19,909 nucleotides of DNA, taken from contig DASWRT010000531.1 of assembly GCA_036403035.1 (NCBI GenBank), positions 1 through 19,909 of the forward strand. The letters are read 5' to 3'. The notes beneath the pieces were generated by a model. It was given only the letters and a program-made list of their open reading frames with translations. It had not been told where the DNA came from and ran no database searches. The DNA comes from DASWRT01 sp036403035. Lineage in GTDB: Bacteria > Pseudomonadota > Alphaproteobacteria > ATCC43930 > CGMCC-115725. The position numbers were made by a program, and so were the translations under genes. This document shows positions 1 to 7,147 of the stretch, one piece after another. Within the stretch, counting starts at the first letter, position 1. Each line of letters begins with the position of its first letter.

Positions 1-11
1 CGGATTTGTAG

Positions 12-85
12 TGGCTGGGGGACTAGGATTCGAACCTAGACTGGCGGAGTCAGAGTCCGCTGTCCTACCGTTAGACGATCCCCCA
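12..85 (-). tRNA. tRNA-Gln (anticodon CUG)
   Basis: Read on the minus strand this folds as a complete tRNA with encoded CCA. The acceptor stem TGGGGGA pairs with TCCCCCA, the discriminator is G, the T-arm carries GGTTCGAATCC, and the anticodon loop CTCTGAC has anticodon CTG, which reads CAG (Gln). The gene is divergent from the phosphatase gene at 257. No convincing -35/-10 pair is visible in the 171 bases upstream. Confidence 0.95.
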
Positions 86-202
86 CCAAGCCCCGTGCGG
101 GGTCGGCGTGCTGCCGTGAGAGCGCGGAGATAGCACAGGCATCCCGGCTTGTGTAGGGCTTTCCGCATCGCCATGTGCAGAACGCTTCGCACGGTGGACG
201 CA

Positions 203-249
203 CTGCGGTAGCATTGGCATTCGCGCAGCCTCGTACGTTGATACCGCAG
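203..249. repeat. Inverted repeat in the tRNA-Gln / ppx divergent gap
   Basis: Arms CTGCGGTAGCA (203-213) and TGATACCGCAG (239-249) pair at 10 of 11 positions around a 25-base loop. The repeat ends 7 bases before the predicted TTG start at 257. It could be an operator or a leader hairpin. The pairing is seen in the sequence; any function is inference. The rest of the 86-256 gap shows no gene. Confidence 0.35.
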
Positions 250-256
250 GTTTCCC

Positions 257-1417
257 TTGAATAAGCTCGTTACCAGCCCTTTTCCACCGGTGCCGCCGCC
301 CCTTTCGGTGGCGGCAGAAGCCGGCGGCGCCGCAACGGGAGGTTCCGCCCCGGCGGTGGCGACGGGGCGGGCATGGTCCAAGGCGGGCGGCGGCGGTCGC
401 AACCGGAATGACCGGGGCGCGTGGGAGCGGCCGGCGGCGACGTTCGCGGCGCTCGATCTCGGCACCAATAATTGCCGGCTGCTCGTGGCGCGCCCCGCCG
501 GCGCGAACGGGTTTCGCGTCGTCGACGCGTTCTCGCGGATCGTCCGGCTCGGCGAAGGGCTTGGCACCACCGGGCGGCTCGCCGACGCTGCGATGGACCG
601 CACCGTCGATGCGCTGCGTGTCTGCGCGACGCGGCTGGCCCAGCGCGGCGTGACGCGCGGCCGCTACGTCGCGACCGAGGCCTGCCGCCGCGCCGCCAAT
701 TGCGGGGAGTTCCTCGACCGCGTGCGGCGCGAAACCGGCATCGGAATCGAGATCATCGATTCCGACGAGGAGGCGCGGCTTGCCGTCGCCGGCTGCGCGC
801 CGCTCCTCGCGCCGGCGGTGCCGCACGCGGTCGTCTTCGATATCGGCGGCGGCTCGACCGAGATCGCCTGGCTGCATCGCGCCCGGCCGGGCGGCGCGCT
901 CCAGCTGTTCGGCCTCGTGTCGCTGCCTTATGGCGTCGTCTCGCTGACCGAGCGCTATGGCGGCGACAGCTTCACCGAGGCGAGCTATGGCATGATGGTT
1001 GCCGAGGTGCGCACCGCCCTCGCGCCGTTCGAGGCGCAGCACGGGATCGCCCGCCACGTCGACGGCGGCAAGGTGCAGATGCTCGGCAGTTCGGGCACCG
1101 TGACGACGCTTGCCGGGATCCGGCTCGAACTGCCGCGTTACAGCCGCGCCGCGGTCGACGGCACGCTCCTCGACTTCGCCGACATCGTCCGGTGCAGCCG
1201 GCGGCTCGCCGCGCTGGATTTCGCCGGCCGCGCCGCCCACCCCTGCATCGGACCGGAGCGCGCCGACCTCGTCGTGGCCGGCTGCGCGATCCTCGAGGCG
1301 ATCTGCGCGACATGGCCGGTGGGCCGGCTCCGCGTCGCCGACCGTGGCGTCCGCGAGGGTATCCTGATGGATCTGGCGGCGGCGGACCGCGGCGGAAACG
1401 GCCGCGGCAGACGTTAG
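257..1417 (+). CDS. Ppx/GppA family exopolyphosphatase / pppGpp phosphohydrolase
   Basis: The product is a 386-residue protein of the ASKHA-fold Ppx/GppA family, whose members hydrolyse terminal phosphates of polyphosphate or pppGpp. The phosphate-1 motif DLGTNNCRLL is at about residues 67-76. The phosphate-2 motif FDIGGGSTEIAW is at about 194-205, and the glycine-rich nucleotide segment GSSGTVTTLAG lies further on. It has only the short catalytic core and lacks the C-terminal HD-like half of E. coli Ppx. The start is uncertain: TTG at 257 is the first in frame, and GTG at 308 is an alternative inside the Ala/Gly/Pro-rich first 60 residues, which precede the conserved fold. Only 6 bases separate it from rlmE, so the two are probably one operon. 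Polyphosphate and pppGpp specificity cannot be told apart from sequence. Confidence 0.9.
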   Translation: MNKLVTSPFPPVPPPLSVAAEAGGAATGGSAPAVATGRAWSKAGGGGRNRNDRGAWERPAATFAALDLGTNNCRLLVARPAGANGFRVVDAFSRIVRLGEGLGTTGRLADAAMDRTVDALRVCATRLAQRGVTRGRYVATEACRRAANCGEFLDRVRRETGIGIEIIDSDEEARLAVAGCAPLLAPAVPHAVVFDIGGGSTEIAWLHRARPGGALQLFGLVSLPYGVVSLTERYGGDSFTEASYGMMVAEVRTALAPFEAQHGIARHVDGGKVQMLGSSGTVTTLAGIRLELPRYSRAAVDGTLLDFADIVRCSRRLAALDFAGRAAHPCIGPERADLVVAGCAILEAICATWPVGRLRVADRGVREGILMDLAAADRGGNGRGRR

Positions 1418-1423
1418 ACCATC

Positions 1424-2188
1424 ATGCGCAAGCAAGGCGGCGGAGGATCGCGCCGGCCCCCCGGGAGCGGGCGGCGCGAGGGTGAGGACACGACGACCGT
1501 TCCGACGGCGTCGCGTCCGAAGGCGGTGCGCGTGCACACGGCGCGCCGGCGCTCGCACTCCTCGACGCAATGGCTGCAACGGCAGCTCAACGATCCCTAT
1601 GTCGCCGAGGCGAAGCGGCGCGGCTACCGCTCGCGCGCCGCATTCAAGCTGCTCCAGCTCGACGAGAAGTTCGGTCTGCTGAAACCCGGATTGCGGGTCG
1701 TCGATCTCGGCTGCGCGCCGGGCGGGTGGCTCCAGGTGGCGGCCGAGCGGATCGGCGCGGCGGCGGGGAAGGGGCGCCTCGTCGGCATCGACTTCCTGCC
1801 GACCGATGCGGTGCCGGGCGCCGAGATCCTCCAGCTCGATTTCCTCGCCCCAGATGCGCCGGAGCGGCTGCACGCGGCGCTCGCCGGGCCGGCCGACCTC
1901 GTGCTGAGCGATATGGCGGCGCCCACCACCGGGCATGCCGCGACCGATCATCTGCGGATCGTGGCGTTGGTCGAGGCGGCTTATGAGTTCGCGGCCGAGG
2001 TGCTGGCGCCGGGCGGCGGCTTCGTCGCCAAGGTGTTTCAGGGCGGCACCGAGGGCACGTTGCTCGCCGCTCTCAAGCGCGACTTCGCCTCGGTGCGCCA
2101 CGCGAAGCCGGCGGCTAGCCGGACCGAGTCGGCGGAGACCTACGTGGTCGCGACGGGGTTCCGGGGGCGCAATGCGGCGGCGGGGTAA
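1424..2188 (+). CDS. rlmE: 23S rRNA (uridine-2552-2'-O)-methyltransferase RlmE
   Basis: A 254-residue FtsJ/RrmJ family enzyme. In this family it methylates the ribose of U2552 in the 23S A-loop, using SAM, late in 50S assembly. The SAM motif VVDLGCAPGGWLQVA is at residues 92-106. The K-D-K-E catalytic tetrad is readable as K75 (in AAFKL), D163 (in LSDMAAP), K203 (in FVAKVFQGG) and E238 (in SAETYVV). The first 40 or so residues form a basic, Gly/Arg-rich extension, so the protein is longer than the 209-residue E. coli enzyme. This is common in Alphaproteobacteria. ATG at 1424 follows the upstream stop by 6 bases, so cotranscription with the phosphatase gene is likely. Confidence 0.95.
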   Translation: MRKQGGGGSRRPPGSGRREGEDTTTVPTASRPKAVRVHTARRRSHSSTQWLQRQLNDPYVAEAKRRGYRSRAAFKLLQLDEKFGLLKPGLRVVDLGCAPGGWLQVAAERIGAAAGKGRLVGIDFLPTDAVPGAEILQLDFLAPDAPERLHAALAGPADLVLSDMAAPTTGHAATDHLRIVALVEAAYEFAAEVLAPGGGFVAKVFQGGTEGTLLAALKRDFASVRHAKPAASRTESAETYVVATGFRGRNAAAG

Positions 2189-2198
2189 GAGGCGGGTC

Positions 2199-2474
2199 GG
2201 TTGTAAGCTCTGAGTTTTAAGCTGTAAGCTTTTGAAATCGGCTTTTCTTTGAGGTTGGCTTCATCTTGCACCCTGGTGCCACGGACACAGCCCGGCAATG
2301 CCTGTAGACAGGAGCGAAATTTTCGCATTTGTCCAATCGGTTGGCGAGCGATCTTCAAGTGAAAAATTAGCATTGCGAAGAGCCACTTTTCACCACTCAC
2401 CTCTCACGCTTTTCACGTAAAATACCGTTCCTTGGTTATAGCTTACAGCCTAAAGCTAAGAGCTGACTGCAACC
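2199..2474. repeat. Low-GC intergenic element bounded by long imperfect inverted repeats
   Basis: This fills most of the 397-base gap between rlmE and guaB. Left arm 2203-2230 and right arm 2440-2467 are inverted copies matching at 24 of 28 positions and share the word GGCTGTAAGCT/AGCTGTAAGCT. A further GGTTG (2199-2203) and CAACC (2470-2474) extend the pairing outward. Inside, GC content drops clearly. Short words recur (TTTTCAC twice with TCAC between, GTGAAAA), and small hairpins appear: GCACC-CT-GGTGC at 2268-2279 and CCAA-TCGG-TTGG at 2332-2343. No ORF with coding character is visible. It resembles a MITE or REP-like non-autonomous repeat. No target-site duplication is evident. Confidence 0.6.
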
Positions 2475-2550
2475 CGCCGTCCCGCCGCCAAAGTCCAACC
2501 GCCGCATGGCTGCCGCGCGCCGGGCTCCTTCCCTTCACCCGGTTCCTGTG

Positions 2551-2556
2551 TATAGT
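2551..2556 (+). promoter_or_regulatory. Candidate -10 element of guaB promoter
   Basis: TATAGT at 2551-2556 matches the sigma-70 -10 hexamer at 5 of 6 positions and lies 29 bases before the guaB ATG. No good TTGACA-like -35 is found 16-18 bases upstream, so either an activator helps or this match is chance. It would give a leader of about 23 bases. Confidence 0.4.
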
Positions 2557-2585
2557 GCGCTGCCAACTTGACGCGAGGGGTTGGC

Positions 2586-4049
<1,464 letters not shown>

Positions 4050-4050
4050 C

Positions 4051-4080
4051 CGTCGGCTGACAGGCCGAGAGCTAACAGCC
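4051..4080. repeat. Short repeat related to the rlmE-guaB element
   Basis: The 35-base guaB/rsmB gap contains GGCTGACAGG and GAGCTAACAGCC. The words GCTAACAGCC and GCTGAC recall GCTTACAGCC and GCTGAC in the right arm of the repeat at 2440-2467. GGCTG and CAGCC at its ends can pair. It may be a solo half-copy of the same repeat family. The similarity is partial, so the relation is tentative. Confidence 0.35.
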
Positions 4081-4084
4081 ACAG

Positions 4085-5455
4085 ATGACTCCAGGCGCCC
4101 GCATCCAGGCCGCGATCGAGCTGCTGACCGAAATCGAGGCGGGCAGGGGAGCGGCGGCCGACGACGTCGTCGGCAACTACTTCCGCCGGCATCGCTTTGC
4201 CGGGGCGAAGGACCGCGGCGCGATCTCCCAGCATATCTACGCCGTGCTGCGCCACCGCGCCTCGCTCGACTGGTGGATCGAGCGGGTGGGGCAGGGGCGC
4301 GTCGCGCCGGACGCCCGGCACCGGCTGTTCGCCGCGCTGCTCCTCGTCGAGGAATGGACGCCGGAGGAGATCGATAAGGCGTGCGACGGCGACCGGTTCC
4401 GGCCGGCGCCGCTCTCGCCTTACGAGGCGCAGCTCGTCGAGCGGCTGGTGAAGCGCACGATCGACCATCCCGAGATGCCGGCGCCGGTCCGCTACAACTT
4501 CCCGGACTGGCTGGAGCCGTATCTTCGCGAGGTGTTCGACGGCGGCGCGCTCGGACCTGAGATGGACGCGCTCAACGGCAATGCGCCGCTCGATTTGCGC
4601 GCCAACGTACTGAAAACCGACCGCGACGGCGCCCGCCGCGCCCTCCAGCAGGAAGGCGTCCGCACCGAGCCGACCCGGTTGTCGCCGCTGGGCCTGCGCG
4701 TCCGCGAGCGCATCCCGCTGGCGACGCTCGATACATTCCGCAACGGTCTCGTCGAGGTGCAGGACGAGGGATCGCAGCTCGCGGCGCTGCTCGCCGGCGC
4801 GCAGCCGGGCATGCGCGTCGTCGATTTCTGCGCCGGGGCCGGCGGCAAGACGCTGGCGCTCGCGGCCGGCATGGCGAACCGCGGGCACGTCGTCGCCTGC
4901 GACGTGTCGGAGCGCCGGCTGGAGCGGTCGGCGCAGCGGCTGCGGCGAGCCGGGATCAGCAACGTGCAGCGCCGCGTGCTCTCCGGCGAGCGCGACAAAT
5001 GGGTGAAGCGTCACGCCGGCACCTTCGACCGCGTCTTCGTCGACGCGCCCTGCACCGGCACCGGTACATGGCGCCGCAACCCCGACGCCAAATGGCGCCT
5101 CACGCCAACTGATCTTGAGGAACTGACCGCGCTCCAGGCGTCGATCCTAGACAGCGCGTCGCGCCTCGCCAAGGCGGGCGGCCGCGTGGTCTACGTCACC
5201 TGTTCGCTGCTGCGCGAGGAGGACGAGGCCCAGGTCGACCGCTTCCTGGCGACCCATCCGCAGTTCCGGCTCGTGCCGCTGCGCGACGCGTGGCGCGACG
5301 CGCTGGGCGAGGATGCCGAGCCGCCATCTTCGGTCGATGGCGACATGCTCCGCCTGACTCCGGCGCGCCATGGCACGGACGGTTTCTTTGCTGCTGTGCT
5401 GGAGCGCCGGGCCAATGACGCCGCAGCGCCGCCACCATCCGGCGAGCCTGATTAG
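4085..5455 (+). CDS. RsmB/NOP2-family rRNA (cytosine-C5)-methyltransferase
   Basis: A 456-residue protein of the RsmB (Sun/Fmu) family, SAM-dependent RNA m5C methyltransferases; E. coli RsmB modifies C967 of 16S rRNA. An N-terminal helical NusB-like region (about 1-130) is followed by a Rossmann methyltransferase. The SAM motif DFCAGAGGKTLAL starts at residue 247. Motif IV, DAPCTGTGTWRRNPD, has C323, and motif VI, VTCSLLREEDE, has nucleophile C373. Both cysteines needed by the two-cysteine mechanism are present. ATG at 4085 has no clear Shine-Dalgarno but fits the family N-terminus. It lies 35 bases after guaB and is probably cotranscribed. The exact target base is not certain, so no symbol is assigned. 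Confidence 0.92.
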   Translation: MTPGARIQAAIELLTEIEAGRGAAADDVVGNYFRRHRFAGAKDRGAISQHIYAVLRHRASLDWWIERVGQGRVAPDARHRLFAALLLVEEWTPEEIDKACDGDRFRPAPLSPYEAQLVERLVKRTIDHPEMPAPVRYNFPDWLEPYLREVFDGGALGPEMDALNGNAPLDLRANVLKTDRDGARRALQQEGVRTEPTRLSPLGLRVRERIPLATLDTFRNGLVEVQDEGSQLAALLAGAQPGMRVVDFCAGAGGKTLALAAGMANRGHVVACDVSERRLERSAQRLRRAGISNVQRRVLSGERDKWVKRHAGTFDRVFVDAPCTGTGTWRRNPDAKWRLTPTDLEELTALQASILDSASRLAKAGGRVVYVTCSLLREEDEAQVDRFLATHPQFRLVPLRDAWRDALGEDAEPPSSVDGDMLRLTPARHGTDGFFAAVLERRANDAAAPPPSGEPD

Positions 5456-5502
5456 CCTGCCGGCGGCAGTTCCGGATAGTAGGGTCTGTCCGGCGGATCA
5501 AT

Positions 5503-5536
5503 CGGGCGGTCTACGACCTTATGTCGAAGTCGCCCG
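5503..5536. other. Hairpin downstream of the RsmB-family gene
   Basis: CGGGCG (5503-5508) pairs with CGCCCG (5531-5536), and an inner CGAC/GTCG pair closes around CTTAT. It lies 48 bases after the methyltransferase stop and 87 bases past the stop of the convergent mini-gene. It could help end transcription from either side, but neither strand has a proper T-run. Confidence 0.25.
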
Positions 5537-5622
5537 GCTTTACCGAATGGGAGTGAAAAGGGAAAGGTGCTGCGCGTGCCGCAGAAGATGCTGTGCGGAA
5601 GGTACTTGCGAAGGTTCTGTCG

Positions 5623-5760
5623 TCAGGTCGGGATTGCGCTGCTGAGCGCCAGCACGGCCGGCACGCCGGCCATGATGAGGGCGATCAGCAGGACGGCGAT
5701 TACACGCTCGGCCTTCGACCACCGATGCCAGTCTTTGAGAATGTCCTTCACGTCCTGCAT
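5623..5760 (-). CDS. 45-residue predicted single-pass membrane protein, unknown function
   Basis: This small ORF reads M-Q-D-V-K-D-I-L-K-D at its start. It then has an amphipathic, charged segment with two tryptophans (WHRWSKAERV), one hydrophobic helix of about 20 residues (IAVLLIALIMAGVPAVLALS) and a short tail ending AIPT. This N-in, single-helix layout is typical of bacterial membrane mini-proteins. GGTGGA lies 5 bases before the ATG at 5760, a good Shine-Dalgarno. An extended -10 (TGTTAAAAT) lies about 65 bases upstream. I do not recognise a family. It faces the RsmB-family gene tail to tail. Coding is inferred from start site, composition and topology, not from homology. Confidence 0.6.
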   Translation of the reverse strand: MQDVKDILKDWHRWSKAERVIAVLLIALIMAGVPAVLALSSAIPT

Positions 5761-5824
5761 AGCCGTCCACCAACGCTCGACATAAACTAGCCGAAAACTT
5801 CAGAAGCGCCGCCCGAATACTCGC

Positions 5825-5833
5825 ATTTTAACA
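5825..5833 (-). promoter_or_regulatory. Extended -10 promoter for the 45-residue membrane protein
   Basis: On the minus strand TGTTAAAAT matches an extended -10 (TGn plus TAAAAT, 5 of 6 to consensus). No strong -35 is present, as expected for extended -10 promoters. Predicted transcription start is near 5818, giving a leader of roughly 58 bases before the ATG at 5760. Confidence 0.4.
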
Positions 5834-5879
5834 GGTTGGCGGCCGAGTTGTTCCTGTCCTTGACACCGGTCTGAACGAA

Positions 5880-5906
5880 GATGCCGGAGTGTTGCACTCC
5901 CGCATC
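5880..5906. other. Strong 12-bp hairpin in non-coding region
   Basis: GATGCCGGAGTG (5880-5891) and CACTCCCGCATC (5895-5906) form a 12-bp stem with one C-C mismatch and a TTG loop. Its 3' end overlaps the first of three short words, ATCAC (5904-5908), GTGAT (5919-5923) and ATCAC (5929-5933), in which the middle word can pair with either neighbour. A perfect ACCGCGGT palindrome lies at 5913-5920. Neither strand has a U-run directly after the stem. It may belong to a structured leader or small RNA. Confidence 0.4.
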
Positions 5907-6028
5907 ACTGTTACCGCGGTGATAACGGATCACTCTACCGATCTCTTCCCGTTAAAAAAGCTCGATCGCATAAAAAGCGGAGCAAATTACAGCGAAGCAA
6001 GGTACGGACTCCACCCTCTAAGGCTACC

Positions 6029-6097
6029 ATACCAACGAGAAAATACCACCTGTCAGTGTTGTTGATGGTCAGGAATCAACATGAATATATTTGGTAT
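6029..6097. promoter_or_regulatory. Nested inverted repeats around a possible start codon
   Basis: Outer arms ATACCAA (6029-6035) and TTGGTAT (6091-6097) enclose inner arms TGTTGAT (6060-6066) and ATCAACA (6075-6081), all perfect. The inner loop GGTCAGGA contains the AGGA that would be the Shine-Dalgarno for ATG at 6081, and the inner arm covers the A of that ATG. As RNA this would hide the start; as DNA it could be an operator. Confidence 0.35.
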
Positions 6098-6209
6098 CAG
6101 ATGTTTATCGACGGGTGCTGATGTTGGATTTGAAGTTAGCGTCCGGAGTTGCCGTGCCGCGATCGGTGGGCTTTCCCGGAAGCGCCCCATCTTCATTGCG
6201 TCGGTCTGA
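6081..6209 (+). CDS. Possible 42-residue ORF, weak evidence
   Basis: ATG at 6081 with AGGA six bases upstream opens a 42-residue frame (N-terminus MNIFGIRCLSTGADVGF) ending at TGA 6207-6209. It has no hydrophobic segment or recognised motif, and codon use gives no clear support. It is listed because the start lies exactly in the inverted repeat at 6060-6081. It may well be non-coding. Confidence 0.15.
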   Translation: MNIFGIRCLSTGADVGFEVSVRSCRAAIGGLSRKRPIFIASV

Positions 6210-6287
6210 CGCAGTGCCGGTCGTGCTGACCCGGGCCGGTTCAGGCCGCGGGTGGATGCAGGCTTAGTCCGTTCGCCGCGACGGGGT

Positions 6288-6920
6288 CTACGCCCAGCGG
6301 CGGCGCAGATCCTCGCGGTGCGCCATCAGCCAGTAAAGCGCGAGCAGCGTGAAACCGTTCTCGATCCCGCCGTTCCGCAGTAGCGAGAGGACCTCGTCCC
6401 ATGGCTTGACGACGGCGCGGATATCCTCGTGCTCGTCCGGAAGGCCGAAGATGCCGCCGGCGTTCGAGGAGTCGACGCGGCCGCAATAGAGGTCGAGAAC
6501 CTCGGTCGTGCCGCCGGGGCTGACGAGGAAGCGATGCATCGGCACGAGGTCGAGGAGGTCGAGGCCGGCCTCCTCCCGCGCCTCGCGCCGCACCACGTCG
6601 GCGCCGCTCTCGCCTTCCTTGTCGACGATCCCGGCGACGACTTCGAGCTGCCACGCGCGGTATCCGCCGAGATGCGCGGGAAGGCGGAACTGCTCGACGA
6701 TGACGACTTCGTCGCGCGCCGGATCGTAAGGCAGGACCGCGGCGGCCGTGCCGCGCTCGAACACCTCGCGCCGGAACACCGGGCTCCAACCGCCGCCGAA
6801 GAGCCGGTGCCGCAACCGCACCACGTCGATCCTGAAAAAGCCCTTGTAGGCGGTCCGGCGCTCGATGATCTCGATCCCGGTACCTGCTGCGTCGTCGCCG
6901 TCCTTGCCGCCGCCAGACAT
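6288..6920 (-). CDS. Nudix hydrolase, ADP-ribose pyrophosphatase type
   Basis: A 210-residue Nudix protein of the ADP-ribose pyrophosphatase group, which cleaves ADP-ribose or related ADP-sugars to AMP and sugar phosphate. The N-terminal strand region (residues 16-60, FFRIDVVRLRHRLFGGGWSP) is typical of this group. The Nudix box runs from G97 to L120 and ends REAREEAGL, with metal-binding E113, E116 and E117. The spacing between the first Gly and Glu is six rather than the canonical five residues (GIVDKEGE), an insertion I recall from some actinobacterial ADP-ribose pyrophosphatases. ATG at 6920 is chosen because GGGA lies 5 bases upstream and the conserved fold starts soon after. In-frame ATGs at 6974 and 6968 fall in the loop of an inverted repeat. 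Confidence 0.88.
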   Translation of the reverse strand: MSGGGKDGDDAAGTGIEIIERRTAYKGFFRIDVVRLRHRLFGGGWSPVFRREVFERGTAAAVLPYDPARDEVVIVEQFRLPAHLGGYRAWQLEVVAGIVDKEGESGADVVRREAREEAGLDLLDLVPMHRFLVSPGGTTEVLDLYCGRVDSSNAGGIFGLPDEHEDIRAVVKPWDEVLSLLRNGGIENGFTLLALYWLMAHREDLRRRWA

Positions 6921-6948
6921 GCGTTTCCCAAACCCGACCTGAGAGAGT

Positions 6949-7001
6949 GACCGTGAAGGGCAGCCCATCCACATCGGCGGAGCAGGCCCCCCTTCACGGT
7001 C
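6949..7001 (-). promoter_or_regulatory. Perfect 12-bp inverted repeat in the Nudix gene leader
   Basis: GACCGTGAAGGG (6949-6960) and CCCTTCACGGTC (6990-7001) are exact inverted copies around a 29-base loop, starting 28 bases upstream of the ATG at 6920. A 12-bp perfect stem this close to the start is unlikely by chance and could be a leader hairpin or a two-site operator. Confidence 0.5.
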
Positions 7002-7003
7002 CT

Positions 7004-7031
7004 AGTGTAGGGAGGAAACGTCTGACGACAA
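7004..7031 (-). promoter_or_regulatory. Candidate promoter of the Nudix gene
   Basis: On the minus strand TTGTCG (7026-7031), a 16-base spacer and TACACT (7004-7009) make a moderate sigma-70 match. A second pair, TTGAGC (7058-7063) and TACATG (7036-7041), also with a 16-base spacer, lies just upstream. Only the upstream pair would transcribe the whole 12-bp inverted repeat. Confidence 0.3.
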
Positions 7032-7097
7032 TCGGCATGTACGCCACGACGATCGAGGCTCAAGCCTGATTACACTGTATTATTGTTTATGCAAAAG

Positions 7098-7117
7098 ATC
7101 AACACTTCAATGTTGAT
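7098..7117 (-). terminator. Possible weak terminator hairpin
   Basis: ATCAACA (7098-7104) and TGTTGAT (7111-7117) form a perfect 7-bp stem with a 6-base loop. Read on the minus strand it is followed by CTTTTGC, a short T-rich tail, and it lies 31 bases past the stop of the gene at 7148. Stem GC is low, so termination would be weak. The same heptamer pair occurs at 6060-6081 in the opposite arrangement. Confidence 0.35.
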
Positions 7118-7147
7118 TCGCCGGGCGATCCAGCCGACCGGCGCCGG

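Larger units (their letters stand above)
5761..6287. other. Long intergenic region, mostly without recognisable genes
   Basis: Between the mini-gene and the Nudix gene, base composition is visibly less GC-rich and the six frames hold only short ORFs. What can be seen is listed separately: an extended -10, a 12-bp hairpin, alternative ATCAC/GTGAT pairings, a nested inverted repeat at 6029-6097 and one weak 42-residue ORF. I do not recognise 6S RNA, tmRNA, RNase P RNA or SRP RNA here. Confidence 0.5.

Noticed and set aside
71..2101. Long minus-strand open frame opposite ppx and rlmE (676 codons)
   Set aside because: It is antisense to two clear genes, rich in Arg/Ala/Gly with no recognisable domain; such frames are a by-product of high GC.
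5459..5474. CTGCC-GGC-GGCAG hairpin just after the RsmB-family stop, considered as its terminator
   Set aside because: The stem is only 5 bp and is followed by TTCCGG rather than a T-run.
6100..6240. Minus-strand 46-codon frame downstream of the Nudix gene starting MKMGRFRESPP
   Set aside because: No Shine-Dalgarno, no motif, no hydrophobic segment, and it crosses the inverted repeats; not supported.
6926..6947. TCTCTCAGG in the Nudix leader, resembling the 3' part of a glycine riboswitch
   Set aside because: The other conserved parts of that aptamer (GGAGAGACC and GCCGAAGGAGCAA-like segments) are absent and the gene is not in glycine metabolism.
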